DNA of 64,000 bases, from assembly GCF_902506165.1 (NCBI RefSeq), contig NZ_LR733817.1:6203978-6267977 (forward strand), in the 5' to 3' direction. Position 1 is the stretch's first letter, and each line of letters begins with the position of its first letter. The notes below the pieces were generated by a model. It did not search any database. It was not told the origin of the DNA and was given only the letters and a program-made list of their open reading frames with translations. The position numbers and the translations under genes are program-made. Positions 17,875-26,781 of this stretch are shown here, in pieces. Source of the stretch: Bosea sp. 29B. Lineage in GTDB: Bacteria; Pseudomonadota; Alphaproteobacteria; Rhizobiales; Beijerinckiaceae.

Positions 17875-18737
17875 GGCGCGACCTCGCGCCGTGGCTCGCG
17901 CGGCACCACGGCGATCGCGCTCAGGATAATGAGCGCGAGCCCCGCATAAGCCCAGCGATCAGGGACATCGCCGAAGACGAGGTAACCGAGGATCGTGGCG
18001 GTGATCACCTCCGCATAGGTGAAGGGTGCGAGCAGGCTCGCTTCAGCCCGCTCAAACGCCTTGACGATCAGCAGATGCGCGAGCGCGGCGACGCAGCCGA
18101 TAGCGACCAGTTGCAGCCATTGGACAGCGCTCGGCGATTGCCAAACCGGGATGACCGCAAGGCTCGACAGGACGCAGCCGACGAGCCCGGTCTGGTAGAC
18201 CGAGACGATCGCCGGGATCCGGCTTTCGACGACCCGCGTCAGCAGCAGGAAGACGGCATAGCCCATGCCCGCCGCAAGGCCGATGAGATAGCTCCACTGC
18301 CAGGTCTCGGCGCTCGGCCGGATCGCCAGGACGATGCCGAGAAAGCCGACCGCGATCGCCAGCCACTGCGCCGGCACGACTTTCTCCTTGAACACGACCA
18401 TGGCGAGGATCGTCAGGAGGAAGGGCTCGACGAACCAGAGGGTCAGTGCTGTGGTCAACGGCATATGGCGGAGCGCGGCATAGAACAGCGCAACCGCGAA
18501 ACAGAGCGCGATGCTCCTTGCCGTCAGCACCCGGGATACGGTCGGCAGCAGGAGATGCGGGCCATGCCGCCAGGCGGTATAGGCGCCGGTCGCCAGGCAA
18601 TGAAAGAAGAAGCGTGCCCAGATCACCTGAAGCACAGGCAGCGAGGCCGAAAGCGATTTCGCCAACGTATCCGAGATCGGCAGGATCTGCAGCGCGATCA
18701 CAAGCAGGAGAATTCCGGTCAGTTGTCGCCTGTCCAT
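17865..18737 (-). CDS. DMT superfamily (EamA) transporter
   Basis: A 290-residue inner-membrane protein with ten predicted membrane helices in two EamA repeats (roughly residues 5-135 and 145-280). Such proteins export metabolites or act as drug/metabolite exchangers; the substrate is unknown. The start at 18737 (MDRRQLTGILLLVIALQ) was preferred to 18758 since it begins at the first membrane helix. It converges on the LysR gene and is followed upstream by the aidB-like gene on the same strand. Confidence 0.85.
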   Translation of the reverse strand: MDRRQLTGILLLVIALQILPISDTLAKSLSASLPVLQVIWARFFFHCLATGAYTAWRHGPHLLLPTVSRVLTARSIALCFAVALFYAALRHMPLTTALTLWFVEPFLLTILAMVVFKEKVVPAQWLAIAVGFLGIVLAIRPSAETWQWSYLIGLAAGMGYAVFLLLTRVVESRIPAIVSVYQTGLVGCVLSSLAVIPVWQSPSAVQWLQLVAIGCVAALAHLLIVKAFERAEASLLAPFTYAEVITATILGYLVFGDVPDRWAYAGLALIILSAIAVVPREPRREVAPQT

Positions 18738-18825
18738 TCCAAATGCCTCGCATGACATGCGGAAAGGCTCTCAGAACGACGACTGCAGGAGAAATCCCGA
18801 ATTTGGATGCCAGGATCAGCGGCGC

Positions 18826-20472
18826 TTATGGGCCGATCTCCGGCACCGCCCTGCGTGCCAGCGTCACCGTATCGACCGCCAGCGGCAGATCGCCGAAATG
18901 GCCGGACCAGTGCCCGCCGAGCCGCGTCGCGACGAAGGCGTCGGCGACCGCATGCGGCGCATGGCGGATCAGCAGCGCGCCCTGCAGCATCAACGCCAGC
19001 CGCTCGGTCAGCAGGCGCGCCTGGCCTTCATGGCGGATCAGATCGTGCAGGTCGTTGTCGAGCGCCTGGAGCGCCGCGTCATAGCGCCGGTCCTGGCCGG
19101 AGACCGCGTGCAGCTCCGCCCGCAGGGCCTGCAGCGAGCCCGGCTCGCGCTCGAGCGAGCGCAGAACGTCCAGGCAGATGACGTTGCCCGAGCCTTCCCA
19201 GACCGAGTTCAGCGGCGCCTCGCGATAATGCCGCGCCATCGGGTTCTCCTCGATGAAGCCGTTGCCGCCATGGCATTCCAGCGCCTCGACCACGACGGCT
19301 GGCGTGCGCTTTGCCACCCAGTATTTCGCCAGGGGCGCGCCGATGCGCGCCAGCAGCTTCTCGCTCTCCGACCGCTCCTGCCGGTCGACCGCGGCGAAGA
19401 GCCGGAAGGCGAGCCAGGCCGCCGCCTCCGCCTCGATCGCGAGGTCGGCGAGGACGTTCTGCATGACCGGCTGGTCGATCAGCAGGCGCTGGAAGGCGGT
19501 GCGGTGCTGGGCGTGATGACCAGCGAGCATCACCGCCTGCCGCATCAGCCCTGCCGAGGCGGCCGCGATGTCGAGCCGCGTATTGTGGTTCATCGACAGG
19601 CCGGTGCGCAGGCCTCGACCGGGATCGCCGAGCATATGGCCGATCGCGCCGCGGAACTCGACCTCGGAGGAGGCATTCGAGCGATTGCCGCATTTGTCCT
19701 TGAGGCGCTGGATCGCGATGCCGTTGCGCTCGCCATCAGGCCGCCAGCCCGGCACGACGAAGCAGGAGATGCCCTCCTCGTTGCGTGCCAGCGTCAGGAA
19801 GACGTCGGAATGCGGCACCGAGAAGAACCATTTGCTCCCGTGCAGCGAATAGGTGCCGTCGCGATTGTCATAGGCGATGGTCTGGGTCTGGCGCAGGTCC
19901 GAGCCGCCTTGCGTCTCGGTCATCGCCATGCCGACGGTCGCGCCCGTTTTGCCCGCGGCCGGCCCCTGGCTCTTGTCGTAGGTTTTCGAGGAGATCAGCG
20001 CCCCCCATTCGGCCCAGCGCGCCCGGTCCTGCCTCAGCACCGGGATCGCCGAATAGGTCATCGAGATCGGGCAGCAGATGCCGCTCTCGCAGCCATACCA
20101 GAGATATTGCAGGGCGGCTCGCGCCACCTGCGCCCCCGGCCCCGGCCGGTTCCAGGCGAGAGCATGCGTTTCCTGGCCGATCGCGCGGGCCATCAGCGCG
20201 TGCCAGGCCGGGTGGAACTCGATCTGGTCGATCCGATTGCCGAAGCGGTCATGGCTGCGCAATTCCGGCCCGTGCCGGTTGGCGAGCCGCGCCATCTCGA
20301 TCGTCTCGGCCGCGCCGACCGTCCGCCCGGCCTCGTGCAGCCGCTCATCGGCCCAGCCGGCGTCGAAAGCGGCGATCACCGCCTTCAATACCGGATCGGC
20401 GGCATAGGCGTCGTAATCGGCCAGCGGCGGCACCTGATTGGTGACCTGGGGGGCGTGCGATGCCTGGGCCAT
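18826..20472 (-). CDS. aidB: AidB-like acyl-CoA dehydrogenase family protein
   Basis: A 548-residue flavoprotein of the AidB branch. It shares the N-terminal NQxPPLxDYD pattern, MTETQGGSD, GSKWFFSVPHSD, RLKDKCGNRSNAS and VNSVWEGSGN-type segments (here LNSVWEGSGNVICLDVLR near residue 437) with E. coli AidB. AidB is induced by alkylation stress, binds DNA and may limit DNA alkylation damage; its enzymatic substrate is unclear. At 548 residues it matches AidB and is longer than ordinary acyl-CoA dehydrogenases (about 380). Divergent from the esterase gene. No ada gene is nearby. Confidence 0.88.
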   Translation of the reverse strand: MAQASHAPQVTNQVPPLADYDAYAADPVLKAVIAAFDAGWADERLHEAGRTVGAAETIEMARLANRHGPELRSHDRFGNRIDQIEFHPAWHALMARAIGQETHALAWNRPGPGAQVARAALQYLWYGCESGICCPISMTYSAIPVLRQDRARWAEWGALISSKTYDKSQGPAAGKTGATVGMAMTETQGGSDLRQTQTIAYDNRDGTYSLHGSKWFFSVPHSDVFLTLARNEEGISCFVVPGWRPDGERNGIAIQRLKDKCGNRSNASSEVEFRGAIGHMLGDPGRGLRTGLSMNHNTRLDIAAASAGLMRQAVMLAGHHAQHRTAFQRLLIDQPVMQNVLADLAIEAEAAAWLAFRLFAAVDRQERSESEKLLARIGAPLAKYWVAKRTPAVVVEALECHGGNGFIEENPMARHYREAPLNSVWEGSGNVICLDVLRSLEREPGSLQALRAELHAVSGQDRRYDAALQALDNDLHDLIRHEGQARLLTERLALMLQGALLIRHAPHAVADAFVATRLGGHWSGHFGDLPLAVDTVTLARRAVPEIGP

Positions 20473-20617
20473 GGATTTCCCTTCCGATCCGCGAACCGCC
20501 CCCCGTCATTAACCAGCAGACTATGCTGATGGCCGGGAATTGCGAACCTGCCCGATTGCCGCCCGAGTTCTCCTCGCACCTCGCACCTCGCCCCGCGCGC
20601 CGCCATCGGCGCGGCCC

Positions 20618-21541
20618 ATGGAGAGCCTTCACGTGCTGCGACGCGTCCAGAATATCTTGATCATCGCCCTCATCGCCGGCTTCGGCCTCGCGCATGTACC
20701 GGCCGAGGCCCAATCCATTCCGAAGGTGCAGCCCGGCGAAGGCCGCCCCTATGAGATCGCCGACAGTGAGGTCTGGGACGTGCCCGACCCGGTCTCACGC
20801 CGCGGCTATCAGGTCTTCGTCACCTTGCCGCCATCTTATGGGAAGGAGCCGCAGCGGACATATCCGGTGCTCTACGCCACCGATGCCGACTACGCCTTCC
20901 CGATCCTCCGCCAGATCAGCCGCCGCCTGAATGGCGAGGGTCCAAAGGTCGAGGAGTTCATCCTGGTCGGCCTGTCCTATGCCAAAGGCGAGGACGGCGC
21001 GGCCAGCCGCCGGCGCGACTATACCCCGACGCCGAAGGGGACCGGCGACACGGCCCATGGCCAGGCAGCAGCCTATCAGACCTATCTGCGCGATCAGGTG
21101 AAGCCGTTCATCGCCCAGCGCTATCGCACCGATCCAGGCCGCAGCGTCTTCCTCGGACATTCCTATGGCGGGTTGCTCGGAGCACAAATCCTCCTCACCG
21201 AGCCCACCATGTTCAGCGGCTACATCCTCGGTAGCCCGTCCTTCTGGTTCGCCCGGGCGCATTATCGCGAGCTGGAATCCGGCTATGCCGCTCGCAGCAA
21301 GGACTTGCCGGCCAAGGTCTTCCTCTATGTCGGCGAGTACGAGACCGTCCGGAAGGGTGATCCGCGCTTCAACAGGACCGGCGACATGGTCGGCGACAAT
21401 CGCGCCTTCGAGAAAACGCTGAAGGAGCGGAAATATCCCGGCCTCGGCCTGAAATCGGTGGTCCTCAACGACGAAGACCATCTCTCCGTTGCGCCCCGCG
21501 GCTTCACGCAAGGGCTGAAATACCTCCTGCCAGCGCGGTGA
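20618..21541 (+). CDS. Secreted alpha/beta hydrolase, esterase D / IroE type
   Basis: A 307-residue protein. Residues 1-31 form a signal peptide (LIIALIAGFGLAHVPAEAQS), so it is periplasmic. The nucleophile elbow GHSYGG is near residue 185, and a DEDH segment near residue 290 holds the likely catalytic histidine. The N-terminal strand GYQVFVTLPPSYGKEPQRTYPVLYATDADYAF and the layout match the putative esterase family that includes the enterochelin esterase IroE and Fes-like hydrolases. No siderophore genes are nearby, so the substrate is open. The ATG at 20618 is chosen because the signal peptide starts there. Confidence 0.83.
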   Translation: MESLHVLRRVQNILIIALIAGFGLAHVPAEAQSIPKVQPGEGRPYEIADSEVWDVPDPVSRRGYQVFVTLPPSYGKEPQRTYPVLYATDADYAFPILRQISRRLNGEGPKVEEFILVGLSYAKGEDGAASRRRDYTPTPKGTGDTAHGQAAAYQTYLRDQVKPFIAQRYRTDPGRSVFLGHSYGGLLGAQILLTEPTMFSGYILGSPSFWFARAHYRELESGYAARSKDLPAKVFLYVGEYETVRKGDPRFNRTGDMVGDNRAFEKTLKERKYPGLGLKSVVLNDEDHLSVAPRGFTQGLKYLLPAR

Positions 21542-21672
21542 CTCCGGCCGGTTTATGCTAGCCCGACGTTGTCGCGGAAAACCCTCCGCGACGGCGAGCA
21601 ATCCGCTACGCCTGCCCCTATATTGACCGTGAACGAATCACGATCACGCCAAGCCGGGCCAAAGCCAAGCCA

Positions 21673-24039
21673 GTGTCAGACCACACGACCTCCGCCCCCC
21701 TGCCCCGCCCCGGCGGCCTCGCATCCCGCGCGGCCGCGCAGCCGGCGGCCGGCTATCTGCAAGGGCTCAACCCGGAGCAGCGCCTGGCGGTGGAGGCGAC
21801 CGACGGGCCCGTGCTTGTCCTGGCCGGCGCCGGCACCGGCAAGACCCGCGTGCTCACCACCCGCATCGCCCATCTGATTTCGACGGGCCGCGCCTATCCC
21901 TCGCAGATCCTCTCGGTGACCTTCACCAACAAGGCGGCGCGCGAGATGAAGGAGCGCGTCGCAAACCTCGTCGGCCCGGTCGCCGAGGGCATGCCCTGGC
22001 TCGGCACCTTCCACTCGATCTCGGCCAAGTTGCTGCGCCGCCATGCCGAGCTGGTCGATCTGCGCTCCGATTTCACCATCCTCGACACCGACGACCAGAT
22101 CCGCCTGATGAAGCAGGTGATCCAGGCGGAAGGCATCGACGAGAAGCGCTGGCCCGGCCGGATGCTGGCCGGCTTCATCGACTCATGGAAGAACCGCGGC
22201 CTCGCGCCCAAGGACGTGCCGCCGGGCGAAGCCGGCGTCTTCGCCTCCGGCAAGGGCGGCAAGCTCTACGCCGCCTATCAGGACCGGCTGAAGACGCTGA
22301 ACGCCGTCGATTTCGGCGACCTCCTGCTGCACTGCCTGACGCTGTTCCGCGAGCATCCGGAGCTGCTGGCGAGCTATCACGAGCGCTTCCGCTACATCCT
22401 CGTCGACGAGTATCAGGACACCAACGTCGCCCAGTATCTCTGGCTGCGGCTGCTGGCCCAGGGCCGGCGCAACATCGCCTGCGTCGGCGACGACGACCAG
22501 TCGATCTATGGCTGGCGCGGCGCCGAGGTCGACAACATCCTGCGCTTCGAGCACGACTTTCCCGGCGCGACCGTGGTCCGGCTCGAGCGCAACTACCGCT
22601 CGACCGGCCATATCCTCGCCACCGCCGCCAAGCTGATCGCCCGCAATGAAGGGCGCCTCGGCAAGACGCTGCGCACCGAGGACGAGGCCGGCGAGAAGGT
22701 TACCATCACCGGTGCCTGGGACAGCCAGGAGGAGGCCCGCCTGATCTCGGACGAGATCGAGGCGATGCAGTCCAAGGGCGAGAACCTCTCCGAGGTCGCG
22801 ATCCTGGTGCGCATCTCCGCACAGATGCGCGAGATGGAGGAGCGGCTCATCCATGTCGGCGTGCCCTATCGGGTGATCGGCGGCCCGCGCTTCTACGAGC
22901 GCGCCGAGATCCGCGACGCCATGGCCTATCTGCGCTGCGTGGTGAGCCCCACTGACGACCTCGCCTTCGAGCGCATCGTCAACGTGCCCAAGCGCGGCCT
23001 CGGCGACGCCACCATCCAGCTGCTGCACAACCATGCCCGCGCCACCGGCTTCTCGCTGATGCAATCGGCCCGTGCCGTGGTCGAGACCGAGGAACTGAAG
23101 CCCAAGGCCCGCACCGCCTTGCGCGAGCTGGTCGAGGCCTTCGCCCGCTGGCGGGGCAAGGCCGAGGCGACGCAGCAAGGCGAACTCGCCGAGCTGGTAC
23201 TGGAAGAGAGCGGCTACACCGAGATGTGGCAGAAGGACCGCTCGGCCGACGCCGCCGGGCGCCTCGAGAACCTCAAGGAGTTAGTCCGCTCGCTCGACGA
23301 ATTCCCCGATCTTCCATCCTTCCTCGAGCACGTCTCGCTGGTGATGGATGCCGATAGCGGCGATGGCGGCGCCCGTGTCTCGATCATGACGCTGCACGCA
23401 GCCAAGGGGCTGGAGTTCGACACCGTCTTCCTGCCCGGCTGGGAGGAAGGCCTGTTCCCGAGCCAGCGCGCCCTCGACGAGAACGGCCGCGCCGGCCTCG
23501 AAGAGGAACGTCGCCTCGCCCATGTCGGCCTGACGCGCGCCCGCAAGCGCCTCAAGCTCTATTTCGCCTCGAACCGCCGCATCCACGGCCTCTGGCAGTC
23601 GAGCCTGCCCTCGCGCTTCATCGACGAATTGCCGGAGGACCATGTCGAGGTCGTCCAGGCACCGACCGCCTACAGCCAGGGCGGCTATGGCGCCTCGCGC
23701 TTCGAGCGCATGGAGAGCTTCGGCTCCTCCTACCAGACACCGGGCTGGCAGCGCGCGCAGGAGAACAAGGCCAGGTCCAATTCGGGCGGCGGCTCGGGCT
23801 TCTCCGACGCCGGCCAGCGTGGCTTCGGTTCGGGTCGCCAGCGCGGCCCGATGCTGATCGAGGGCGAATTGACGGCGAAATCGACGGGAAGCTCCGCCTT
23901 CGACACCGGCGCCCGCGTCTTCCACGTCAAGTTCGGCCCCGGCTCGGTCGCCAGCGTCGACGGCAACAAGCTGACGGTCGATTTCGACAAGGCCGGTAGG
24001 AAGATGGTGCTGGACTCGTTCGTGCAGAAGGCGGGGTAG
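21673..24039 (+). CDS. uvrD: ATP-dependent DNA helicase UvrD/PcrA
   Basis: A 788-residue SF1A helicase for nucleotide excision and mismatch repair (3'-5' unwinding). The helicase motifs are all visible: Walker A AGAGTGKT (K57), VDEYQDTN, DDDQSIYGWRGA, LERNYRS, TLHAAKGLEFDTVFLPGWEEGLFP and HVGLTRARKRL. Residues about 690-788 form a Gly/Ser-rich linker and a C-terminal Tudor-like domain as in PcrA (VFHVKFGPGSVASVDGNKLTVDFDKAGRK). The start is GTG at 21673 (SDHTTSAPLPRPGG). The gene stands alone and is followed by a palindromic repeat. Confidence 0.95.
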   Translation: MSDHTTSAPLPRPGGLASRAAAQPAAGYLQGLNPEQRLAVEATDGPVLVLAGAGTGKTRVLTTRIAHLISTGRAYPSQILSVTFTNKAAREMKERVANLVGPVAEGMPWLGTFHSISAKLLRRHAELVDLRSDFTILDTDDQIRLMKQVIQAEGIDEKRWPGRMLAGFIDSWKNRGLAPKDVPPGEAGVFASGKGGKLYAAYQDRLKTLNAVDFGDLLLHCLTLFREHPELLASYHERFRYILVDEYQDTNVAQYLWLRLLAQGRRNIACVGDDDQSIYGWRGAEVDNILRFEHDFPGATVVRLERNYRSTGHILATAAKLIARNEGRLGKTLRTEDEAGEKVTITGAWDSQEEARLISDEIEAMQSKGENLSEVAILVRISAQMREMEERLIHVGVPYRVIGGPRFYERAEIRDAMAYLRCVVSPTDDLAFERIVNVPKRGLGDATIQLLHNHARATGFSLMQSARAVVETEELKPKARTALRELVEAFARWRGKAEATQQGELAELVLEESGYTEMWQKDRSADAAGRLENLKELVRSLDEFPDLPSFLEHVSLVMDADSGDGGARVSIMTLHAAKGLEFDTVFLPGWEEGLFPSQRALDENGRAGLEEERRLAHVGLTRARKRLKLYFASNRRIHGLWQSSLPSRFIDELPEDHVEVVQAPTAYSQGGYGASRFERMESFGSSYQTPGWQRAQENKARSNSGGGSGFSDAGQRGFGSGRQRGPMLIEGELTAKSTGSSAFDTGARVFHVKFGPGSVASVDGNKLTVDFDKAGRKMVLDSFVQKAG

Positions 24040-24061
24040 ACAGCCCCCATCCTCAACACGG

Positions 24062-24161
24062 GTCATCCCGGACAAGCGGCGCAGCCGCGCCGATCCGGGA
24101 TCCATTCCTGAACCGTTCCGGAATGGCTCCCGGGTCTCCACTTCGCTCCGCCCGGGACGAC
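24062..24161. repeat. Compound palindromic repeat after uvrD
   Basis: GTCATCCCGG at 24062 pairs with the terminal CCGGGACGAC, and internal hairpins (GCGGCGCAGCCGC; CCATTCC...GGAATGG) lie between. It resembles the common proteobacterial element that starts GTCATCCCGG and includes CTTCGCTCCGCCCGGGA. Probably ends uvrD transcripts. Confidence 0.65.
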
Positions 24162-24218
24162 AACTGATCAGTGTGACGATAAGGGTCGCCTGTAGTACCT
24201 CACAGCGGAGAGGTCGCC

Positions 24219-24389
24219 ATGAACCACAAACGCAAACGCCCGAAGAGTGCCCGCGCCGGCTGCCTGCTCTGCAAGCCTCACAAGGCGAATGGCTGCTGCG
24301 CCGATCACAAGAACATGCAGCACGGCAATCGTCGGCGCTACGAAGGCGGCCGCGAACAGTTGCGCTGCGAAGGTCTCGGCGCGCGCTGA
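24219..24389 (+). CDS. 56-residue basic Cys-rich protein
   Basis: ATG at 24219 follows CGGAGAGG, a good ribosome site. The frame encodes 56 residues with a very basic start (NHKRKRPKSARAG) and five cysteines: GCLLC near residues 14-18, GCC at 25-27 and one near residue 50. The RAGCLLCKPHKANG segment resembles small conserved proteins I recall as hypothetical in many proteobacteria, possibly zinc- or RNA-binding. Function unknown. It lies between uvrD and a GNAT gene on the same strand, with a repeat in front. Confidence 0.65.
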   Translation: MNHKRKRPKSARAGCLLCKPHKANGCCADHKNMQHGNRRRYEGGREQLRCEGLGAR

Positions 24390-24513
24390 AGCCGAGCGCC
24401 CGGCGAATTGAAGCCCACCCATGTCATGGCGCTCATTCCGGGGCCGCGCCTCGCCTTCCAGCCGGCGACGGAATAGTCTCGCACCCTCTCCGACCGGCTG
24501 AGGACTTCAGCGC

Positions 24514-24933
24514 ATGTCTGACGTGACCGTCAGCCTGACCGACAGCATCGACCCTGCCCTCCAAACCGCGATCTCCGACGGCCTCGGCAGCTACAATGCC
24601 GAGATGGGCGGTGCGCGCGACCGCAAGCCGCTCGCCATCGCGATCAACGGCCCGGACGGCACCCCGCTCGGCGGTCTCGTGGGGCGGACCTCGATGGGCC
24701 TGTTGTTCATCGACCTGTTCTACCTGCCGAAGGAGCTGCGCCGCACGGGACTCGGCAGCCGCATCCTGACGATGGCCGAGGACGAGGCGCGCGCCCGCGG
24801 CTGCGGCGCCGGCGTCCTCTACACCGTCAGCTTCCAGGCGCCGGAGTTCTACAAGCGCCATGGCTGGCAGGTTCTCGGCGAGGTCGCACCCCGCTCCGGC
24901 TCGACCCGGATCTTCCTGACCAAAGTTCTGTGA
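24514..24933 (+). CDS. GNAT family N-acetyltransferase
   Basis: A 139-residue acetyltransferase. The acetyl-CoA-binding segment is LFYLPKELRRTGLGSRILTMAEDEARARGC (residues 69-98), with the RxxGxG-type loop RRTGLGSR, and the C-terminal SFQAPEFYKRHGWQVLGEV is the typical final helix and strand. The substrate is unknown. About 125 nt follow the preceding small gene, so co-transcription is uncertain. Confidence 0.85.
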   Translation: MSDVTVSLTDSIDPALQTAISDGLGSYNAEMGGARDRKPLAIAINGPDGTPLGGLVGRTSMGLLFIDLFYLPKELRRTGLGSRILTMAEDEARARGCGAGVLYTVSFQAPEFYKRHGWQVLGEVAPRSGSTRIFLTKVL

Positions 24934-25008
24934 AGCCCGGCGATCTCGCCGTTTCGCGCTGGCTCGCGACGGCGTGATCGCTCCAACTCTCCCGTCATCT
25001 TGACGACC

Positions 25009-25026
25009 CTACTTACTAGTAGGTAG
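25009..25026. promoter_or_regulatory. TetR operator 1
   Basis: CTACTTACTAGTAGGTAG is an almost perfect 18-bp palindrome (one mismatched pair), 8 bp before the tetR start codon. A second copy lies in front of the next gene. Likely site of autoregulation. Confidence 0.7.
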
Positions 25027-25034
25027 AAAATTGC

Positions 25035-25619
25035 ATGACCAACTCCTCGACAACCTATGATGACATCCTGCGCTGCGCGCGGTCGCTGCTGATCGAGGGC
25101 GGCTATAACGGCTTCAGCTATGCCGACATCGCCAAGGTGGTCGGCATCCGCAACGCCAGCATCCATCACCATTTTCCGAGCAAGTCCGAGCTCGTCCGCA
25201 CGCTCGTTGCTCGCTATCGCGAAGAGGCCGAGGCGGGCATTGCTGCCCTCGAACGCCAGATCGCCGAACCTGCCGATCAGTTGCGCGCCTATATCGGCTA
25301 TTGGGAAGCCTGCATCGCCGACGCCAGCGCACCATTCTGCGTCTGCGCTTTGCTGGCGAGCCAGATTCCGGTGCTTCCCGAGGAGATCGTCCCCGAGGTG
25401 CGGGCTCATTTCAGGACGCTCTCCGCCTGGCTCACCTCGATTCTCAAGCGCGGGGCACGACAAGGTGGCCTGCGTTTCACCGGCACGGCCAAGGCCGAAG
25501 CGGAAGCCTTCATGGCCAGCGTCCATGGCGCGATGCTCTCGGCCCGCGCCTATGGCGATCCCAGGATGTTCGGCGTCATCACCCGCCCGCTTCTCGAGCG
25601 CCTCACGAACCAGCGCTAG
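25035..25619 (+). CDS. TetR/AcrR family repressor
   Basis: A 194-residue regulator. The N-terminal helix-turn-helix covers residues 8-55 (YDDILRCARSLLIEGGYNGFSYADIAKVVGIRNASIHHHFPSKSELV), and the C-terminal domain fits the TetR_C group containing a tryptophan and cysteines (IGYWEACIADASAPFCVCALLAS). The inducer is unknown. The gene is preceded by the CTAC...GTAG palindrome and followed by a second copy upstream of a small membrane protein gene, so it probably represses itself and that gene. Confidence 0.9.
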   Translation: MTNSSTTYDDILRCARSLLIEGGYNGFSYADIAKVVGIRNASIHHHFPSKSELVRTLVARYREEAEAGIAALERQIAEPADQLRAYIGYWEACIADASAPFCVCALLASQIPVLPEEIVPEVRAHFRTLSAWLTSILKRGARQGGLRFTGTAKAEAEAFMASVHGAMLSARAYGDPRMFGVITRPLLERLTNQR

Positions 25620-25658
25620 AGAGGCCTCCTCCGCGAGGCAGAACCATCACATCAAAAC

Positions 25659-25676
25659 CTACCAACTAGTAGATAA
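25659..25676. promoter_or_regulatory. TetR operator 2
   Basis: CTACCAACTAGTAGATAA matches operator 1 at 14 of 18 positions, keeping the ACTAGTAG core, and precedes the membrane protein gene by about 70 bp. Confidence 0.6.
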
Positions 25677-25744
25677 GTGAAACTACCCAACCTTCCGATG
25701 CTGCTTCCCGCAGCCGTCAGGCACTCGATGAAAGGAGACCTCCC

Positions 25745-26233
25745 ATGTTCGGCATCTCAACGCTCGGCTGGGTGCATACGCTCGGCAGCCTGCCCGCCAT
25801 TCCGGCGGCGGCCTACATGCTCGCGGTCCATGGCCGGATCGTGCCGCGCTCGCATGCGGGCACCCTCTATCTGATCTCCATGGTGGTCGGCGCCGCCACG
25901 GTCTTTCTCATCGGGCATCAGCCGGTGAGCTACGTCATCGGCGCGCTGACGCTCCTGCTTCTTGCCATGGGCTATTCCATCGGCCGCCTGCCGGTGCACC
26001 GAACCGTAGCCACCTATGTCGAGACGATCACCCTCAGCGTGACAGTGTTCCTGCTGATGTTGCCGACCGCCACGGAAATCCTGCGCCGCGTTCCGGACGG
26101 GCATCCGTTCGTCACCGACCTGAAATCCCCGCTGCTTCTCGGCGTGCAGGGCGGCATTCTCGCCGTTCTCGTGGTCGGCGTGACCGCGCAGATCTTCTAC
26201 CTGCGCAGAAGGGGCAAGACGGCCACCGCTTGA
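25745..26233 (+). CDS. Four-TM membrane protein, probable TetR target
   Basis: A 162-residue inner-membrane protein with four predicted helices (around residues 5-28, 40-60, 65-82 plus 95-112, and 131-152). A GAAAGGAGA ribosome site precedes the ATG at 25745. I do not recognise a specific family; the N-terminal half (HTLGSLPAIPAAAYMLAVHGR) resembles DUF2306-like proteins. It sits directly after the TetR gene and behind operator 2. Export or stress-related function would be a guess. Confidence 0.7.
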   Translation: MFGISTLGWVHTLGSLPAIPAAAYMLAVHGRIVPRSHAGTLYLISMVVGAATVFLIGHQPVSYVIGALTLLLLAMGYSIGRLPVHRTVATYVETITLSVTVFLLMLPTATEILRRVPDGHPFVTDLKSPLLLGVQGGILAVLVVGVTAQIFYLRRRGKTATA

Positions 26234-26261
26234 GCCGAGGCGTTCGGCCCGGCGGTCGGCC

Positions 26262-26678
26262 CTAGCCCTCCTCGCGCTCCCTAAAGGCGCGCCGCGCCGC
26301 CGAGACCTCGGCATGATAGGTCTCTGCCCAGGTCCAGACGCCACAGAAGGCCGCACTGAGCTCACGGCCGAGCTCGGTCAGCGTGTAGTCGACATGCGGC
26401 GGGATGACCGGGTGGACGGTCCGGATGACCAGCCCGTCTCGCTCCATCTCGCGCAGCGTCTTGGTCAGCATCTTCTGGCTGATGCCACCGACAATCCGCC
26501 CGCATTCGGTGAAGCGCAGCGTGCCGTGCTCCTCCAGCGCCTCCAGCACCAGCATCGTCCATTTGTCGGCCACCTGCGCGATCACCTGGCGCACCAGCGA
26601 CTCGACCACCTTCGAGACTGGCGGGATCTCCTCGCTGCGCTTGTGCATCGCCGCCATCGCCTCACGGATCGCATGCAT
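26262..26678 (-). CDS. HxlR family transcriptional regulator
   Basis: A 138-residue winged-helix regulator. The HxlR core spans residues 27-115 (VADKWTMLVLEALEEHGTLRFTECGRIVGGISQKMLTKTLREMERDGLVIRTVHPVIPPHVDYTLTELGREL), including the DKWT and GISQKMLT signatures. It lacks the usual N-terminal cysteine of redox- or aldehyde-sensing members. Divergent from the SDR gene 103 bp away, which is the likely target. Confidence 0.9.
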   Translation of the reverse strand: MHAIREAMAAMHKRSEEIPPVSKVVESLVRQVIAQVADKWTMLVLEALEEHGTLRFTECGRIVGGISQKMLTKTLREMERDGLVIRTVHPVIPPHVDYTLTELGRELSAAFCGVWTWAETYHAEVSAARRAFREREEG

Positions 26679-26700
26679 CGCGACACTCTCCTTTTGGTGC

Positions 26701-26744
26701 GTATCGAACTTTCGGGAGCCTTCTTACCGTTGAAGAGTATCGAC
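26701..26744. promoter_or_regulatory. Possible HxlR site in the hxlR-SDR divergent region
   Basis: GTATCGA occurs at 26701 and again at 26738 in direct orientation, 37 bp apart, in the middle of the 103-bp region. Weak evidence, by position. Confidence 0.25.
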
Positions 26745-26781
26745 GCCAGCTGATGTCTCGCAACCAGGAAAGGGATTTGCG

